A stretch of DNA of 7,452 nucleotides from Candidatus Merdenecus merdavium (GTDB lineage: Bacteria > Bacillota > Clostridia > Lachnospirales > Lachnospiraceae), in the NCBI GenBank assembly GCA_018715425.1, contig DVLR01000289.1, positions 1 through 7,452 of the forward strand, written 5' to 3'. The first letter of the stretch is position 1. Every line of letters starts with the position of its first letter. The position numbers and the translations under genes were made by a program. The notes below the pieces were generated by a model, which was not told the origin of the DNA, searched no databases, and worked only from the letters and a program-made list of their open reading frames with translations. Positions 1 through 6,524 of the stretch are shown piece by piece.

Positions 1-56
1 GTAAAGTAAGCACCTTTTTGTATCATAGTTACCAATTAGAAACTATTAAGGAAAAT

Positions 57-62
57 GGAGGG
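57..62 (+). promoter_or_regulatory. Ribosome binding site deciding the HxlR start
   Basis: GGAGGG lies six bases before the GTG at 69. The frame stays open further upstream to a TTG at 18, but that codon has no Shine-Dalgarno-like sequence in front of it. The 51 extra bases would add a tail (residues such as HSYQLETIK) that is not part of the HxlR core. This motif is therefore the main reason for starting the gene at 69. Confidence 0.75.
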
Positions 63-68
63 ATTTTA

Positions 69-395
69 GTGGAAAAACTTTTACCAGCTTGTCCAGTGGA
101 AACAACACTCATGCTCATTAGCGACCGTTGGAAAGTATTAATTATTCGTGATTTACTAGATGGAACAAAAAGATTTGGAGAGTTAAAGAAATCTATTGGA
201 AATATATCTCAGAAAGTACTAACCGCCAATTTACGTTCAATGGAGGAACGTGAACTTCTCACGCGCAAAGTTTACGCAGAGGTCCCACCGCGAGTAGAGT
301 ATACTTTGACAGATACTGGTTATAGTTTAAAACCAATTTTAGATGCTATGGAGGCATGGGGTAAGGAATACAAAAACTTACACACAAAGGAATGA
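69..395 (+). CDS. HxlR-family winged helix-turn-helix transcriptional regulator
   Basis: This 108-aa protein is the usual length for HxlR/MarR-like dimeric regulators. The family pattern is visible along its whole length: an N-terminal ACPVE with a conserved cysteine (Cys8), then DRWKVLIIRDLLDGTKRF, the helix-turn-helix with ISQKVLT, LRSMEERELLTR, the wing with PPRVEYTLTDTG, and the C-terminal dimerisation helix with LDAMEAWG. In relatives such as YodB and HypR of Bacillus an N-terminal cysteine senses quinones, aldehydes or disulfide stress; a similar role here is inference from Cys8 only. The start is GTG at 69, chosen for its GGAGGG site. It is convergent with the sulfatase operon and ends in its own terminator, so it is probably not part of that operon. 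Such regulators often control a divergently transcribed oxidoreductase, which would lie left of the window. The target is unknown. Confidence 0.93.
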   Translation: MEKLLPACPVETTLMLISDRWKVLIIRDLLDGTKRFGELKKSIGNISQKVLTANLRSMEERELLTRKVYAEVPPRVEYTLTDTGYSLKPILDAMEAWGKEYKNLHTKE

Positions 396-425
396 TATGA
401 TGTTACAAAAACATCACAGATAAAT

Positions 426-468
426 AACTCCTGAAATCCTTATAATATCAAGGTTCTCAGGAGTTTTT
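426..468 (+). terminator. Intrinsic terminator after the HxlR gene
   Basis: AACTCCTGA (426-434) pairs with TCAGGAGTT (457-465). An inner CCTT/AAGG stem (438-441 with 450-453) extends it, and a run of five T (464-468) follows. This is a good rho-independent terminator for the + strand gene. Read on the - strand the same stem is followed by TTATTTAT, so it may also weakly stop the convergent symporter operon, for which I found no other terminator. Confidence 0.8.
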
Positions 469-565
469 CCATTATACAGAATAATATAAGTTTACGTGTT
501 AACACTTTTGCTTATGATTTTAACAAACACTAGCAATTCCTAATTTATTTTATAATCACTTTTCT

Positions 566-1936
566 TTATTTCTCATCTGCCCTTGCATCCAAATCTTCTC
601 TAATTTCTTGATATTTTTGATCTGAAATTTCATAAAATGCCATTGATATTAATGAGGCAAGATATCCTAGTACTGGCATTCCAAATCGTAGAAAAATAAT
701 CATATTCTGAACATTGGCTGGCTGGGCTTGGTTTGCTGCAAAACCTACTAGTCCAAGGAAAAAACTAGCAATAAACCCTCCAATTGCCATACCAAATTTG
801 TTAATAAAAGTTAGAGAGGAAGACATGAGTCCATCAGCACGTTGTCCAAACTTCCATTCTGAATAATCGGAACACTCTGGAAGCATCGCCCATCCTAGAA
901 AAGCAGGAAATTTTGAAATAAATCCAAACACTCCCATCATAGTCATAAGCATCATTACCGATGCTTGTGGTTGCAACCACATAACTACTAGAGGAATAAT
1001 TGAAAAAGCACTACCTAACCAATATAATTTTTTCTTGCCAATTATTTTTGTTAAAATTGGTAAAATTGGTATTGCAATAATACCTGTCCATAAAATTACA
1101 GAAGCAACTTTGGGAACCAAATCCATTCGATCCAAAACATATTTGAAATAATATACATTGACTGCACTATATGTAGCATTCGCTAAAACATCAGTACCAA
1201 ATGCAATCATAAGCATAAGCATTGGTTTATTTCCTAATAAGTACTTGATGTCCTTTAAGAAGTTAACTTTTTCACCTTTTTTCAATTCTCCGTTTTCCAT
1301 CTCACAAACATCATAGCTTTTTCCACCCCAAGCACATATCCAAAAAGCAATGGTTGTCATTATACCTATTAATGCTCCAAATATGGCCCATCCTTTGGTT
1401 CCTCCACCAAAAAATTCAACCAAAGGTAAAGCCCATATTGTAATTATAAATTGAGCTACTGTACCCATTCCCTGTTTCCATGACACTATTACTGTCCTTT
1501 GCTGTGGATCCTTTGACATAACTGGTGTTAAAGAATGGTATGGAATATTTACTACTGTTGATGCTAGTGAATAGGCAATATAAACCACATAAGCATAAAC
1601 CACTTTCATTGTCGGCGAAAGATTGGGAGCAGTAAATAGTAGGAAAATTAGAAACCCTAATAATGGAGCCCCAGCAATAATCCATGGACGATATTTTCCC
1701 CATTTACTTATGGTATGATCCCCAATCATCCCCATAAGCGGATCTGTAAAAGCATCAATAAAACGTGAAATCAACATAAGCCCTGCAACTGTCATACTAT
1801 CTATACCAAAAATATCAGTATAAAAAAAGGTTAAATATGACATAACTAAAAAGAATGCTAAATTTGATCCTAATCCCCCAAATGAATATTTAAATACATT
1901 GATAAACGAAGCCTTTGCATAACTTTTCTTATTCAT
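566..1936 (-). CDS. GPH-family (MelB-like) sugar:cation symporter, MFS superfamily
   Basis: This 456-aa, very hydrophobic protein should have about 12 membrane helices, close to the family's usual 450-480 residues. GPH signatures are clear. Residues 58-71 read SRFIDAFTDPLMGM; Asp61 and Asp65 align with the cation-binding Asp55 and Asp59 of E. coli MelB. GKYRPW at 80-85 is the conserved loop after helix 2, and SDYSEWKFGQRADG at 356-369 matches the loop before helix 11. The family imports glycosides, pentosides or hexuronides with Na+ or H+. The substrate cannot be read from sequence. Its position as last gene of an operon with two sulfatases suggests a sulfated sugar (inference). AAGGAG (1943-1948) lies six bases before the ATG and overlaps the stop codon of the preceding sulfatase; the gene gap is 10 nt, so translation is probably coupled. 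No terminator follows directly; the hairpin at 426-468 may serve. Confidence 0.93.
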   Translation of the reverse strand: MNKKSYAKASFINVFKYSFGGLGSNLAFFLVMSYLTFFYTDIFGIDSMTVAGLMLISRFIDAFTDPLMGMIGDHTISKWGKYRPWIIAGAPLLGFLIFLLFTAPNLSPTMKVVYAYVVYIAYSLASTVVNIPYHSLTPVMSKDPQQRTVIVSWKQGMGTVAQFIITIWALPLVEFFGGGTKGWAIFGALIGIMTTIAFWICAWGGKSYDVCEMENGELKKGEKVNFLKDIKYLLGNKPMLMLMIAFGTDVLANATYSAVNVYYFKYVLDRMDLVPKVASVILWTGIIAIPILPILTKIIGKKKLYWLGSAFSIIPLVVMWLQPQASVMMLMTMMGVFGFISKFPAFLGWAMLPECSDYSEWKFGQRADGLMSSSLTFINKFGMAIGGFIASFFLGLVGFAANQAQPANVQNMIIFLRFGMPVLGYLASLISMAFYEISDQKYQEIREDLDARADEK

Positions 1937-1946
1937 ACCTATCTCC

Positions 1947-3455
1947 TTATTTTCCCATTAATATTTTTTTAAATTCCTTTTCCATTCTTTGATCTTTTTT
2001 TATTGGAACTACATCACATGTGTCTTGATAATGAGTTAACAAGTCTTCCTTCATCCCCATAAGAACTTCTTTATATTCTGGATTATCAATTTCATTCTGT
2101 AGCTCCTTTGGATCTTTTACCAAATCATATAGTTCATCCTCCTCATATAGCCGACGAATATATTTATACTTCTTGGTTCTACACATAATAGCTTTTCCAT
2201 TATACATCTCGTCGGATGCCTGCAAGTATTGTCTTGGATAATACAATCCTTTGGGACTTGGTACTTTTTGACCTCCTGTTTCTTTACAATGTTCTTCCCC
2301 TTTCCTAAAACCTCCTTCACAAAATACTTGATCTCTTAATTTTTTTCTTTCTCCTTTTATGTAAGAAACTAAGGATTCTCCAAAATGCGTGTGAGTCTTT
2401 GGTAACCCTGCCAACTCTTCGGCCGTTGCATAAAAATCAATTAATTCCACCAAGTCTTCACTTATACCAGTACGATTTTGGTGCTCCTTAGGTAACTTCA
2501 CTAAAAATGGAACATTTACAAGACAATCTTCAAAACAATTTTGTGTTTTTTCTACTAAACCGTAATCCCCTGTGTAATCCCCATGATCACTAAAAAAGAA
2601 AATTGCTGTATTATCATAAATCCCTCTTTTCTTTAATACTTCCATAATCATTCCCGTCATATGATCTACTTTACTACACATTCCTAGATATACTGCACGT
2701 AACTCATTAAAGCGATCCTCATTCCAATTTTGCAACCCTTGTAACTTTGCTAATTCCCTAATAATTCTAGGCTTTCCTTTATGATTTTCTTTGGGCTTTA
2801 TCCTTTTAGGAAGCTTTTTTCGATCAATCATGCTAAAATACGGCTCTTCTACTTGATATTCTGGGTGAGGATTCATCCAAGGCAAAAAAATACAAAATGG
2901 TTGATCCTCTTTATAATTTTCTATAAAGTTAACCGCACCATCTGTCCAAATTTTGTCTAGATCCTTTCTTTTAGGAATAAGACCTCGATAAAAGGAGTAA
3001 TAATTATCTCCATCTTCTTCCCCCCTCCAATTATCATCAGGAAGCGATTCTGGCAAATGATCCTGATCTATCCTAAAAAAGCTAGTGCAATAGTCCTTAT
3101 AATAATCTCCATGCTGTGCAGGAAGTAAATCATTCCTTTGATTCATCCACACTTGATAACCATTGTCCTTCAAATATTTAAGAAGTACTGGCTCATGAGA
3201 TTGCATCATGTGAGTCATAGTTCTATGGCCAGCTACATGAGGATACCATCCACTCATAAAACTACATCTAGAGGGGGTACAAACTGGATTTTGACAAAAT
3301 GCATTGGAAAAAGATATTCCCTCCTTTGCTAACTTATCTAGGTTTGGAGTTATAGAAGCAAGATTTCCCATATGACCCATAGAATCTGCACGCATTTGAT
3401 CTGGATTTAATATAATAATATTAGGCCTTTTCCCCACACTAATCCGTCCTTCCAT
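1947..3455 (-). CDS. Cys-type sulfatase, cytoplasmic (502 aa)
   Basis: Member of the sulfatase/alkaline phosphatase superfamily (type I sulfatases), hydrolysing sulfate esters. The formylglycine signature CTPSR is at 59-63, followed by MSGW (67-70), so Cys59 is the residue to be oxidised. Predicted metal and active-site residues are Asp19-Gln20 (NPDQMRAD), Asp290-His291 (FFSDHGDYTGDYG), His197 in WMNPHP, and Lys303 in the loop after the metal site. A C-terminal ELYDLVKDPKE (441-451) is typical of the family. There is no signal peptide, so it should act in the cytoplasm. In anaerobes the cysteine is converted by a radical-SAM maturase, not present here. The natural substrate is unknown; a sulfated sugar is inferred from the neighbours. 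The ATG at 3455 overlaps the end of the upstream sulfatase by 17 nt and has only a weak GG-rich site. A GTG at 3437, nine bases after GGAAGGA and one base past the upstream stop, is a credible alternative (496 aa). Confidence 0.95.
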   Translation of the reverse strand: MEGRISVGKRPNIIILNPDQMRADSMGHMGNLASITPNLDKLAKEGISFSNAFCQNPVCTPSRCSFMSGWYPHVAGHRTMTHMMQSHEPVLLKYLKDNGYQVWMNQRNDLLPAQHGDYYKDYCTSFFRIDQDHLPESLPDDNWRGEEDGDNYYSFYRGLIPKRKDLDKIWTDGAVNFIENYKEDQPFCIFLPWMNPHPEYQVEEPYFSMIDRKKLPKRIKPKENHKGKPRIIRELAKLQGLQNWNEDRFNELRAVYLGMCSKVDHMTGMIMEVLKKRGIYDNTAIFFFSDHGDYTGDYGLVEKTQNCFEDCLVNVPFLVKLPKEHQNRTGISEDLVELIDFYATAEELAGLPKTHTHFGESLVSYIKGERKKLRDQVFCEGGFRKGEEHCKETGGQKVPSPKGLYYPRQYLQASDEMYNGKAIMCRTKKYKYIRRLYEEDELYDLVKDPKELQNEIDNPEYKEVLMGMKEDLLTHYQDTCDVVPIKKDQRMEKEFKKILMGK

Positions 3456-5196
3456 TAAGTATTACCATATATTTTACTAACTCCTGATGTGATTCTGGTA
3501 TAACCACACTAATCAAATTGAGAATATCTGTTTCTGTAATCCTCTTTTTTGTAATTGTAGAGGCTATTTGTTGATTAATATCATCTTTACTATCGGATGG
3601 AGCTAGACGCATTAATGCATGATACATGTTAATTGCTCCCTCATCCCATTCCTTATCTTGCAATATTTTTGGCTTTCTGTTCTTGATTCTCTTACTATGT
3701 ATCTCCTCCACTATTTCCTTAGTTACACAAGGCTCCATAGGCAATCCAAATCGTTGGTATCGTTCTACCGGACAATCATTTTCATTTAGCAACTTTATCA
3801 TTTCATTTAATAATTCCACTTCCTTTTCTATGTCAAAAAGAATTTTTTCTTGCTTTGGATCCGCAATAATATCATACAGTCTGGTTCCATAGTTCGCTGC
3901 ATCCGTCATTCCATGGCCTGCTTTTATCTTCATTGTCATACAGTTTTTGGTAAAGGAAAATGGTTCTTGCAATTGTATATCTTGTAATTCATAAGTGTTA
4001 AACATGGATCGCATATGTGTCGGCATTAATGTATATTCATAAAACGGTTTACTTCTATCTGGTGCTAACATATATATGTAACGACCATCCGTAATATTTA
4101 TATGCCCCTCATGATAACCAAATAATGCGTAATCTCTAATTTTTCCACCATTTTCAATTACTGGAAGCAAAGATTTGCCAAGCATATCTTTGGGTTTATT
4201 AACATTGAAAAAGTCAAGAATTGTTGCTGGTAAATCAATTGTCTGTGTTAACACATTTCTACGTTCTCCTTGAATCTTTGTTCTTGGATCATAGATAAAT
4301 AAAGGTGTATTTGCTATTTCTTGATATACTGGCATTACAGTTTTGCTCCACCATCCATGTTCACCTATTAAATATCCGTGATCGGTGTTAACAATTAATA
4401 GTGTATCTTCCCACAAATTATAATGATCCATAGCATCCAAGACTTTACCCAAATAATGATCACACATACTCATTAGTGCTGCATATTCATGTTTCATATG
4501 GCTTACAGATGCCTCATCCTCCTGAACAAAGTAATAAGGAGGCCAATCCCCCATCGGTCCATCATATTCATGGGGATATAATTCTTTATATTCCTCTTGA
4601 GTAAAAAATGGTTCATGGGGATCAAAGGTTTCTATCTGTATAAACCAATCGTCCTCCTGATGGTTTTTTTCTATAAAATCTAGTCCTCCTTGAAAGGTTA
4701 CTGCTTGAGGCATCTTTTCTTCCTTATCTATATATTGACGATTGGCCTCATCAAATGCATGTAATCTTCCCATTAAATCCTTTTGATCCCCTTGTAGTTT
4801 TCCAATAAGCTCAGGAGTCACTTTCCATGGATCCCCCTCTTGCCCTCTACTAGCTTCCCAAGATGAATATCTGGTATGATAGGTACACCCCCCATCTTCC
4901 CAATAATGTTGATGATCTGAAATTAAATGTGTGTAAATTTTATTATTCTTTAGTATCTCAGGCATAGAATCATCAAAAGGTTCAATAGGCCCCCAACCTC
5001 TATGGAGAAAATTATACCTGCCTGTGTGTAACTCCCTTCTTGCTGGCATACAAGGCATACTTCCTATGTAGTTACAATCAAAGGTTACTGACTTTTCTGC
5101 AAGCCTTGTAAAATTTGGAGTCTTTACCCATTTCCCTCCATATGGCTCTAACATATGGCGATTTAGTGAATCATACATTACCATAATTGCTTTCAT
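3439..5196 (-). CDS. Cys-type sulfatase with C-terminal extension, cytoplasmic (585 aa)
   Basis: Sulfatase-superfamily hydrolase and first gene of the operon. The formylglycine motif is CMPAR at 49-53, followed by HTGR (57-60); Cys49 would be oxidised. Other expected active-site residues are Asp9, His194 (FDPHEPF), Asp272-His273 (NTDHGYLIGEHG) and Lys285. At the position where many sulfatases have a second Asp or Gln the sequence is YDSLN, so Ser10 replaces it; from memory, related Firmicute sulfatases share a YD(S/T)LN start. LYDIIADPKQE (440-450) marks the usual end of the fold. About 90 further residues, lysine-rich and apparently helical, extend beyond roughly residue 495. No signal peptide is present. 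It differs strongly from the second sulfatase, so the two are unlikely to be a recent duplication and may remove different sulfates. AAGGAG (5205-5210) lies eight bases before the ATG. Control is probably through the palindrome at 5236-5247. The exact substrate is unknown. Confidence 0.95.
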   Translation of the reverse strand: MKAIMVMYDSLNRHMLEPYGGKWVKTPNFTRLAEKSVTFDCNYIGSMPCMPARRELHTGRYNFLHRGWGPIEPFDDSMPEILKNNKIYTHLISDHQHYWEDGGCTYHTRYSSWEASRGQEGDPWKVTPELIGKLQGDQKDLMGRLHAFDEANRQYIDKEEKMPQAVTFQGGLDFIEKNHQEDDWFIQIETFDPHEPFFTQEEYKELYPHEYDGPMGDWPPYYFVQEDEASVSHMKHEYAALMSMCDHYLGKVLDAMDHYNLWEDTLLIVNTDHGYLIGEHGWWSKTVMPVYQEIANTPLFIYDPRTKIQGERRNVLTQTIDLPATILDFFNVNKPKDMLGKSLLPVIENGGKIRDYALFGYHEGHINITDGRYIYMLAPDRSKPFYEYTLMPTHMRSMFNTYELQDIQLQEPFSFTKNCMTMKIKAGHGMTDAANYGTRLYDIIADPKQEKILFDIEKEVELLNEMIKLLNENDCPVERYQRFGLPMEPCVTKEIVEEIHSKRIKNRKPKILQDKEWDEGAINMYHALMRLAPSDSKDDINQQIASTITKKRITETDILNLISVVIPESHQELVKYMVILNGRTD

Positions 5197-5223
5197 TGAT
5201 CATTCTCCTTTTCTGTAAAACGA

Positions 5224-5259
5224 ATTCTAATACTAGAAAACGTTTTCATATTTCTTCAA
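5224..5259 (-). promoter_or_regulatory. Candidate promoter of the sulfatase-symporter operon
   Basis: On the - strand TTGAAG (5259-5254) could serve as a -35 box, with an 18-base spacer and TAGTAT (5235-5230) as the -10 box. An adjacent TAGAAT (5229-5224) is a closer -10 match but has no good -35. Either would start transcription a few bases downstream, leaving a short leader of about 20-30 bases before the first sulfatase. The palindrome fills the spacer, so a bound repressor would block RNA polymerase. The assignment rests on weak hexamer matches. Confidence 0.5.
5236..5247. promoter_or_regulatory. LacI-family operator or cre site in front of the sulfatase operon
   Basis: GAAAACGTTTTC is a perfect 12-bp palindrome with a central CG, the typical half-site arrangement for LacI-family proteins whose recognition helix reads STVSR, as the neighbouring regulator's does. 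On the - strand the wider site ATGAAAACGTTTTCTA fits the Bacillus cre consensus WTGNAANCGNWNNCA at all positions but the last, so CcpA binding is an alternative or additional role. It sits between the candidate -35 and -10 boxes, which favours repression. Confidence 0.72.
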
Positions 5260-5283
5260 AAAATGGATTTATCCATTTTTTTT
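5258..5283 (-). terminator. AT-rich intrinsic terminator at the end of lacI
   Basis: AAAAAATGGA (5258-5267) pairs with TCCATTTTTT (5272-5281) around a four-base loop, giving ten base pairs. Read on the - strand the stem ends in a run of T. The lacI stop codon (5271-5269) lies in the loop. Only a few G-C pairs are present, so termination may be partial and some lacI transcripts could run on into the sulfatase operon. The base of the stem overlaps the candidate -35 box of that operon. Confidence 0.5.
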
Positions 5284-6297
5284 AATTGTTACAGATTCTC
5301 TTTGGCTATATTTTGTTTCTAATTCTTTAAAAACATTAGCTTTGTTTCCTTCTTCTATATCTGTTATTAATACTTTAGCTGCAATCTTTCCCATCTCTTG
5401 AGCTGGTACATAAAATGCATTAATTGGAGGAAAACAGTTTGCTCCTTCTTCCTTTTTATGTTCCACACTAATTATAGAAATATCTTCTGGTATCCTTATA
5501 CCTAATTCTATGCAATTTCCAATTATTAAATGAATATAATCCATATCTGAACATCCAATTGCTGTACAGCCTAACTTATATACATGGTTATGTATTTGTT
5601 TCTTAAACTCTTCTCTAGGGTTATCATTACTTGATTGAATATGAAGAAACAACTTTAAGTTTGGCATATTTTTTTGTACTTTTTTGTGGACAGCTTGTAT
5701 ATACTCCTTATGTCCTTCATAAATAAAGAGTAATACCCTACGATGGCCTACCATATAAAATTCTTTTATCATTTGATACATATAGTCTTCATATTGGGCA
5801 TATACATTGTTTCCTTCTTTGTGAAAACGTTTTCCAATATAAACAGTTGGATATCCACCCTTTACTAAATCATTATAAGAGTTTTCTGCTTCTGATCCTG
5901 GAATTATACTACTTGTAATAATTAGTCCATCTATCTTTTTCTGATTCACATAATCTACAAATCTATTTCCTGTTTTTAAATTGTCCTTTTCATTAATGAT
6001 TACCATACTGTAGTTATAATGATCTAGAACAGTTTGGATTCCTTTTAACAATTCCAAATAATAGGTGGAGTCAAATAAAGAATCAAATGTATGAGCTATA
6101 TAAACACCTACCATCTGTGAGTTTTGTTTTACTAGTCCTCGTCCAAACTGATTGGGTTGATAATTATAGTGTTGTATGGCTTCTTTTACTGCAGCTGTTT
6201 TTTCTTTATCGACTGGTGCCGACTTATTCATAACACGTGATACTGTAGAAATTGATACCCCTGCTCTTTTTGCAACATCTTTTATTGAAGCTCTCAT
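5269..6297 (-). CDS. LacI-family transcriptional regulator
   Basis: This 342-aa protein has the standard LacI/GalR length. Residues 3-23 (ASIKDVAKRAGVSISTVSRV) are the helix-turn-helix; VMNKSAPVDKEKTAAV follows, then the hinge helix with GRGL (52-55), whose Leu55 matches the leucine that wedges into the central CG of operators. A periplasmic-binding-protein-like effector domain follows, with MVGVYIAH (62-69), KIDGLIITSS (121-130) and GIRIPEDISIISVEH (266-280). The last segment departs from the common GFDD at its end. It presumably senses a sugar or sugar derivative linked to the downstream sulfatase operon and represses it through GAAAACGTTTTC; the effector is unknown. The ATG at 6297 has GAAAGG (6310-6305) seven bases upstream. 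An in-frame ATG at 6312 is excluded by a stop three codons later. The coding sequence contains a second copy of the operator palindrome at 5823-5834. Confidence 0.95.
   Translation of the reverse strand: MRASIKDVAKRAGVSISTVSRVMNKSAPVDKEKTAAVKEAIQHYNYQPNQFGRGLVKQNSQMVGVYIAHTFDSLFDSTYYLELLKGIQTVLDHYNYSMVIINEKDNLKTGNRFVDYVNQKKIDGLIITSSIIPGSEAENSYNDLVKGGYPTVYIGKRFHKEGNNVYAQYEDYMYQMIKEFYMVGHRRVLLFIYEGHKEYIQAVHKKVQKNMPNLKLFLHIQSSNDNPREEFKKQIHNHVYKLGCTAIGCSDMDYIHLIIGNCIELGIRIPEDISIISVEHKKEEGANCFPPINAFYVPAQEMGKIAAKVLITDIEEGNKANVFKELETKYSQRESVTIKKNG
5823..5834. promoter_or_regulatory. Second operator-like palindrome inside lacI
   Basis: GAAAACGTTTTC here is identical to the site at 5236-5247 and lies 587 bp from it, within the codons for Gly155 to His159 of the regulator. 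A second perfect 12-mer is unlikely by chance in a window this size, and no other copy was found. It may be an auxiliary operator for looping, an autoregulatory roadblock, or a coincidence of the codons for GKRFH. The flanking bases match the cre consensus less well than at the first site. Confidence 0.4.
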
Positions 6298-6410
6298 AAT
6301 CTAGCCTTTCATAAGTTTGATCTCACTACATATTAACAAAATATACTTCCTTTATCAATGATATTTTTAGACAAAACATACACTCTTTTATGTACACATT
6401 ACCTAAAGTA

Positions 6411-6435
6411 AACACTATTTAACAAAGTCAGTGTT
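6411..6435. repeat. Short inverted repeat in the lacI leader
   Basis: AACACT (6411-6416) and AGTGTT (6430-6435) form a six-base inverted repeat with a 13-base centre, a little downstream of the proposed lacI start of transcription. It could be an operator or a weak hairpin. Six-base repeats are common in AT-rich DNA, so this is weak. Confidence 0.25.
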
Positions 6436-6458
6436 AAATTATCAATTTATACCTACAC

Positions 6459-6467
6459 ATTATACCA
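6459..6467 (-). promoter_or_regulatory. Extended -10 promoter, probably for lacI
   Basis: On the - strand TGGTATAAT is a perfect extended -10 element (TG-N-TATAAT). No good -35 hexamer lies 17-18 bases upstream, which is usual for extended -10 promoters. Transcription would start near 6452 and leave a leader of about 155 bases before lacI. Other, weaker pairs occur closer to the gene (TTGATA with TTAAAT at 17-base spacing; TTGATA with TAATAT), so the exact start is uncertain. Confidence 0.5.
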
Positions 6468-6524
6468 GATTTAATCCTTAGCACTTTGAATTAGTCATCT
6501 ATTTTTTTAATACTAATTCTACCT

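Noticed and set aside
496..505. Palindrome GTGTTAACAC downstream of the symporter gene, also present at 4245-4254
   Set aside because: The second copy lies inside sulfatase coding sequence with no promoter nearby, and the GTTAAC core is frequent in AT-rich DNA; no consistent position suggests regulation.
1416..1703. Alternative - strand frame inside the symporter gene
   Set aside because: It lies entirely within a clear transporter coding sequence in another frame and has no ribosome binding site or family pattern.
3476..3484. AACTCCTGA repeated at 426-434 and near 3476-3484
   Set aside because: The second copy is the antisense of sulfatase codons with no stem partner; a nine-base match by chance is expected in a window this long.
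3138..3892. Small + strand frames inside the two sulfatase genes
   Set aside because: They are antisense shadows of strongly supported sulfatase coding sequence.
6488..6519. Eight-base inverted repeat GAATTAGT/ACTAATTC with a 16-base centre
   Set aside because: The T-run lies in the loop rather than after the stem, so it is not a terminator, and the AT-rich arms are not convincing as an operator.
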